Part shown: one piece after another, positions 14,264-16,492 of the stretch
Position numbering within the stretch: the first letter of the stretch is position 1
Layout of the letters: every line of letters starts with the position of its first letter
Assembly (NCBI GenBank): GCA_002369295.1
Contig: DFDR01000170.1
Span: 5,167 to 21,658, forward strand
Origin: Desulfovibrionaceae bacterium UBA3823
Lineage (GTDB): Bacteria; Desulfobacterota; Desulfovibrionia; Desulfovibrionales; Desulfovibrionaceae
Direction of reading: 5' to 3'
DNA: 16,492 bases
Position numbers and translations under genes: made by a program
Notes under the pieces: generated by a model
What the model saw: only the letters and a program-made list of their open reading frames with translations
Database searches by the model: none
What the model was told of the DNA's origin: nothing

Positions 14264-15325
14264 ATGTCTACAGAACGCGCTAAAGCCTATACTGAATCTG
14301 GTGTCAACATCGAAGCCGGCAACGCGCTGGTCAGCAAAATTAAGGACCTTGTCAAGGCAACCCAGACCAAGGGCGTGCTATCCGACATCGGCGGCTTCGG
14401 CGGACTCTTCCGTCCCGACATCACCGGCATGAGCACGCCGGTGCTCGTCTCCTCCACAGACGGCGTCGGCACGAAGCTCAAGCTGGCCTTCCAGTACAAC
14501 AAGCACGACACCGTCGGCATCGACCTCGTTGCCATGAGCGTCAACGACATCCTCGTGCAGGGGGCCATGCCGCTTTTCTTCCTTGACTACTTTGCCACGG
14601 GCAAGCTGGACGTCGAGGTAGCCAAGACCGTGGTCGCCGGCGTCGCCGAGGGCTGCAAGCAGTCCGCATGCGCCCTGCTCGGCGGCGAAACGGCCGAGAT
14701 GCCCGACATGTACGGCGAGGGCGAGTACGATCTCGCCGGCTTCTGCGTTGGCATCGTAGACAATAGCAAGCTCATCGACGGCTCCACCATCCGCGTCGGC
14801 GACGTCATGCTCGGCATAGGCTCCTCCGGCATCCACTCCAACGGCTACTCCCTTGTCCGCAAGGTCCTCAAGGCATCCGGCCTCAAGGGCGACGATCCCT
14901 TCCCCGGCGACGAGGGCAGATCCGTGGCCGACGTGCTGCTCGCCCCAACCATCATCTACGTGGACTGCATCAAGTCCCTGCTCCGCGACATTCCCATCAA
15001 GGGCATGGCGCACATCACCGGCGGCGGCTTCTACGACAACATTCCGCGCGTCCTGCCGAGCCAGGTCGAGTGCGACATCCAGTTCGGCAGCTGGGACATT
15101 CCGCCTGTCTTCCACTGGCTAAAGGAGCAGGGCAAGCTGACATGGCCCGAAATGCTCCAGATCTTCAACTGCGGCATAGGCTACGTGCTGGTGGTTCCCG
15201 AAGAGCGGGCCGAGGAGACAGTGAACCGCATCCAGGCTTCCAGCCTGAAGGCCTGGAAGATAGGCAACATCGCCCTCCGCGGCTCCGAAGAGCGGGAGCA
15301 GATCCAGATCGCCTTCGACAGCTAG
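14264..15325 (+). CDS. purM: Phosphoribosylformylglycinamidine cyclo-ligase (AIR synthetase)
   Basis: Closes FGAM to aminoimidazole ribotide with ATP, the fifth step of purine synthesis, in the cytoplasm. The 353 residues match the family. SSTDGVGTKLKLA (63-75) is the ATP-binding glycine loop. GAMPLFFLDYFATG, LLGGETAEMPDMY, IGSSGIHSNGYSL, HITGGGFYDNIPR and FNCGIGYVLVV follow in the standard order. The ATG at 14264 has AAGGAG (14253-14258, 5-nt spacer); the open frame upstream of it crosses the promoter and is not coding. The gene is monocistronic by layout: its own promoter upstream and an intrinsic terminator (15359-15388) downstream. No purN lies alongside. Confidence 0.97.
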   Translation: MSTERAKAYTESGVNIEAGNALVSKIKDLVKATQTKGVLSDIGGFGGLFRPDITGMSTPVLVSSTDGVGTKLKLAFQYNKHDTVGIDLVAMSVNDILVQGAMPLFFLDYFATGKLDVEVAKTVVAGVAEGCKQSACALLGGETAEMPDMYGEGEYDLAGFCVGIVDNSKLIDGSTIRVGDVMLGIGSSGIHSNGYSLVRKVLKASGLKGDDPFPGDEGRSVADVLLAPTIIYVDCIKSLLRDIPIKGMAHITGGGFYDNIPRVLPSQVECDIQFGSWDIPPVFHWLKEQGKLTWPEMLQIFNCGIGYVLVVPEERAEETVNRIQASSLKAWKIGNIALRGSEEREQIQIAFDS

Positions 15326-15358
15326 GCCTTCCGGCGCGCCTGCACCCACGCATTTCCC

Positions 15359-15388
15359 AAGGGCCCGTTGTCTGCAGCGGGCCCTTTT
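15359..15388 (+). terminator. Intrinsic terminator of purM
   Basis: AAGGGCCCG (15359-15367) pairs with CGGGCCCTT (15378-15386) around a 10-nt loop, and the T run spans 15385-15388. It lies 33 nt after the purM stop. Confidence 0.85.
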
Positions 15389-15436
15389 CCTTTGCCGTCA
15401 GCCCGGACGACTGCAGCTTTGCGCCCAAGGCTGGAT

Positions 15437-15452
15437 TGCAGGCGCGCCTGCA
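15437..15452 (+). repeat. Perfect 16-nt palindrome upstream of the LapG-like gene, possible operator
   Basis: TGCAGGCG/CGCCTGCA is a perfect palindrome. It sits directly before TGCTACAAG (15453-15461), which could be an extended -10 for the downstream protease gene. Twelve of its bases (GGCGCGCCTGCA) recur at 15333-15344, just after purM. A dimeric repressor site is possible but unproven. Confidence 0.4.
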
Positions 15453-15545
15453 TGCTACAAGACAGCGCCCTCCCCCCGGAGGCATCAAAGGCCTGCCCAG
15501 GGGCACTTGGCCCCCCCAGCACGCCAGCCAAGGAGAGTCTGTCCC

Positions 15546-16352
15546 ATGATTCCGCCACGCCTTCAGCGCCGTTCCGCAGCAAGCCGTTCCGCAGCCCTTC
15601 TGGATCTCGTCGCCGTCCTGGCCCTCGGCGTCCCTGCTCTGCAGCCGGAGCCTGCCCTCGCCGTCCCTCGGCTCGACAGCGGGCTTGCCACCCCGCAGGA
15701 ACGCATGCGCGGCCTGCTCAATTCCATCGAGATCCGCCTCCAGCGCCACCTTCCCCAGATGGAAGATCTCGAGGCGCGCGAGCGCCAGCGCCCCCTGCGC
15801 CGAAGCGACCGCGTGGGCAAGGCGAGCTACGGTGCCGTTCTCGACGGCGCGTCCAGGCTCCAGGGACAGGCCAGGCTCCACTTCGTCAACAGCGTCTGGA
15901 ACAATCTCCGCTACGTCGCCGACAAGGAACTCTACGGCATGGAGGACTACTGGGCTACCCCCGCCGAAACGGCCAGACAGGGGGCCGGCGACTGCGAAGA
16001 CCTCGCCATCGCCAAGTACTACACGCTCCGCGACCTCGGCCACGCGACAGGCAGCCTGCGCCTCATGCTGGTGGCCCTGCGCCGATCCGGGGAACCCCAC
16101 ATGCTCGTCTGCGTCCGGGGAAAGGACGGTGTGCACTGTCTGGACAACAGGCGCAGGCGCCTCTTGAGCGACAGGGAAGCCTCCCTTGCCTACAGGCCCA
16201 TTGTCTCTGCCAGTGAACGCCTCGCTGTCCTCCACCTCTCCCCCAAGCCGACAGGCCGCCTTGCGACCAATGCACGCGCCAGAGCGCCCCTGGCAGCGCA
16301 GAGAGCGCAGGCAGGTCTGGTCCAGCAGTCCGCAAACGCACCGCGATTCTAG
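15546..16352 (+). CDS. LapG-like periplasmic cysteine protease (bacterial transglutaminase-like, BTLCP)
   Basis: A 268-residue exported protein of the BTLCP family. Residues 1 to about 40 form a signal peptide with a basic start, a hydrophobic stretch and ALA|VP as a likely cut. The catalytic triad is visible as C150 in GAGDCEDLAIAKYY, H185 in EPHMLVCV and D200 in HCLDN. The spacing (35 and 15 residues) is close to that of known LapG. LapG proteases clip large surface adhesins and are held by LapD when cyclic-di-GMP is high; neither LapD nor an adhesin is in the window, so the substrate is unknown. The last 35 or so residues are a basic, Ala/Arg-rich extension. The ATG at 15546 has AAGGAG (15530-15535) with a 10-nt spacer; an upstream in-frame ATG at 15507 precedes that site and is rejected. 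Confidence 0.9.
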   Translation: MIPPRLQRRSAASRSAALLDLVAVLALGVPALQPEPALAVPRLDSGLATPQERMRGLLNSIEIRLQRHLPQMEDLEARERQRPLRRSDRVGKASYGAVLDGASRLQGQARLHFVNSVWNNLRYVADKELYGMEDYWATPAETARQGAGDCEDLAIAKYYTLRDLGHATGSLRLMLVALRRSGEPHMLVCVRGKDGVHCLDNRRRRLLSDREASLAYRPIVSASERLAVLHLSPKPTGRLATNARARAPLAAQRAQAGLVQQSANAPRF

Positions 16353-16492
16353 CAGGACAGAAAGCAGAGGGCGCAGGCAGGCCCCCGAAGGACTTGCCTG
16401 GCAGCCTGCCAGAGTCCCCTGCCTGCTGGACAAGCCAGGCCTGCCGGAGCGCGCCAAAGACGGCACCGGCAACGCAAAAAGCCCCGGAGCTC

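Noticed and set aside
16390..16441. Inverted repeats GCCTGGC and GCCAGGC downstream of the LapG-like gene
   Set aside because: Loop of about 30 nt, no U-run, and several overlapping CTGCC/GGCAG pairings in low-complexity sequence make any single structure unconvincing.
16475..16492. Possible half of a bidirectional terminator (AAAAAGCCCCGG) at the window edge
   Set aside because: The sequence is cut off, so the second arm cannot be seen.

Overview
The window reads as chromosomal DNA from a GC-rich Gram-negative bacterium. Proteins carry lipoprotein or Sec signals and there is a periplasm-type protease. The gene styles (AmmeMemoRadiSam proteins, TauE/SafE transporter, LapG-type protease, tandem-flytrap hybrid kinase) and the codon choice suggest Desulfovibrionaceae or a close relative. 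That placement is an inference from general resemblance and was not tested by a search. I support fourteen protein genes including one short leader peptide, two tRNAs, and several RNA-level or DNA-level regulatory structures.

Layout: (1) 21-1759, minus: two membrane-protein genes, a TauE/SafE permease followed by a YitT-family protein, probably one transcript. (2) 1760-5276, plus: a pyrimidine block. A leader with a short peptide ORF, a 16-nt pyrimidine tract and an intrinsic terminator precedes pyrB and pyrC, then a MEMO-like gene (AmmeMemoRadiSam protein B) after a long imperfect hairpin. The leader looks like a UTP-sensing attenuator of the E. coli pyrBI type and is the most interesting regulatory element here. 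(3) 5320-5769, plus: a small secreted protein of unknown function whose first three quarters are strikingly AT-rich (about 38% GC by hand count) and whose last part is about 57% GC. (4) 10000-5794, minus: a 1083-residue hybrid sensor kinase with two periplasmic solute-binding domains and two receivers, followed 13 nt later by an endonuclease I-type nuclease with a lipobox. (5) 10359-10566, minus: tRNA-His(GTG) and tRNA-Pro(TGG) with a strong terminator. (6) 10798-12870, plus: murA, then a two-BON-domain lipoprotein whose Shine-Dalgarno is separated from its ATG by a perfect hairpin. (7) 13954-12941, minus: the AmmeMemoRadiSam radical SAM enzyme. (8) 14210-16352, plus: purM with a clear promoter and terminator, then a LapG-like periplasmic cysteine protease.

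Functionally the window mixes nucleotide synthesis (pyrB, pyrC, purM), cell wall synthesis (murA), envelope proteins and signalling. Two of the three AmmeMemoRadiSam components lie here on opposite strands about 7.7 kb apart; the AMMECR1 component is not in the window. There are no transposases, phage genes or CRISPR arrays. The very long ORFs opposite or out of frame with pyrC, murA, the kinase and the nuclease are codon-bias shadows.
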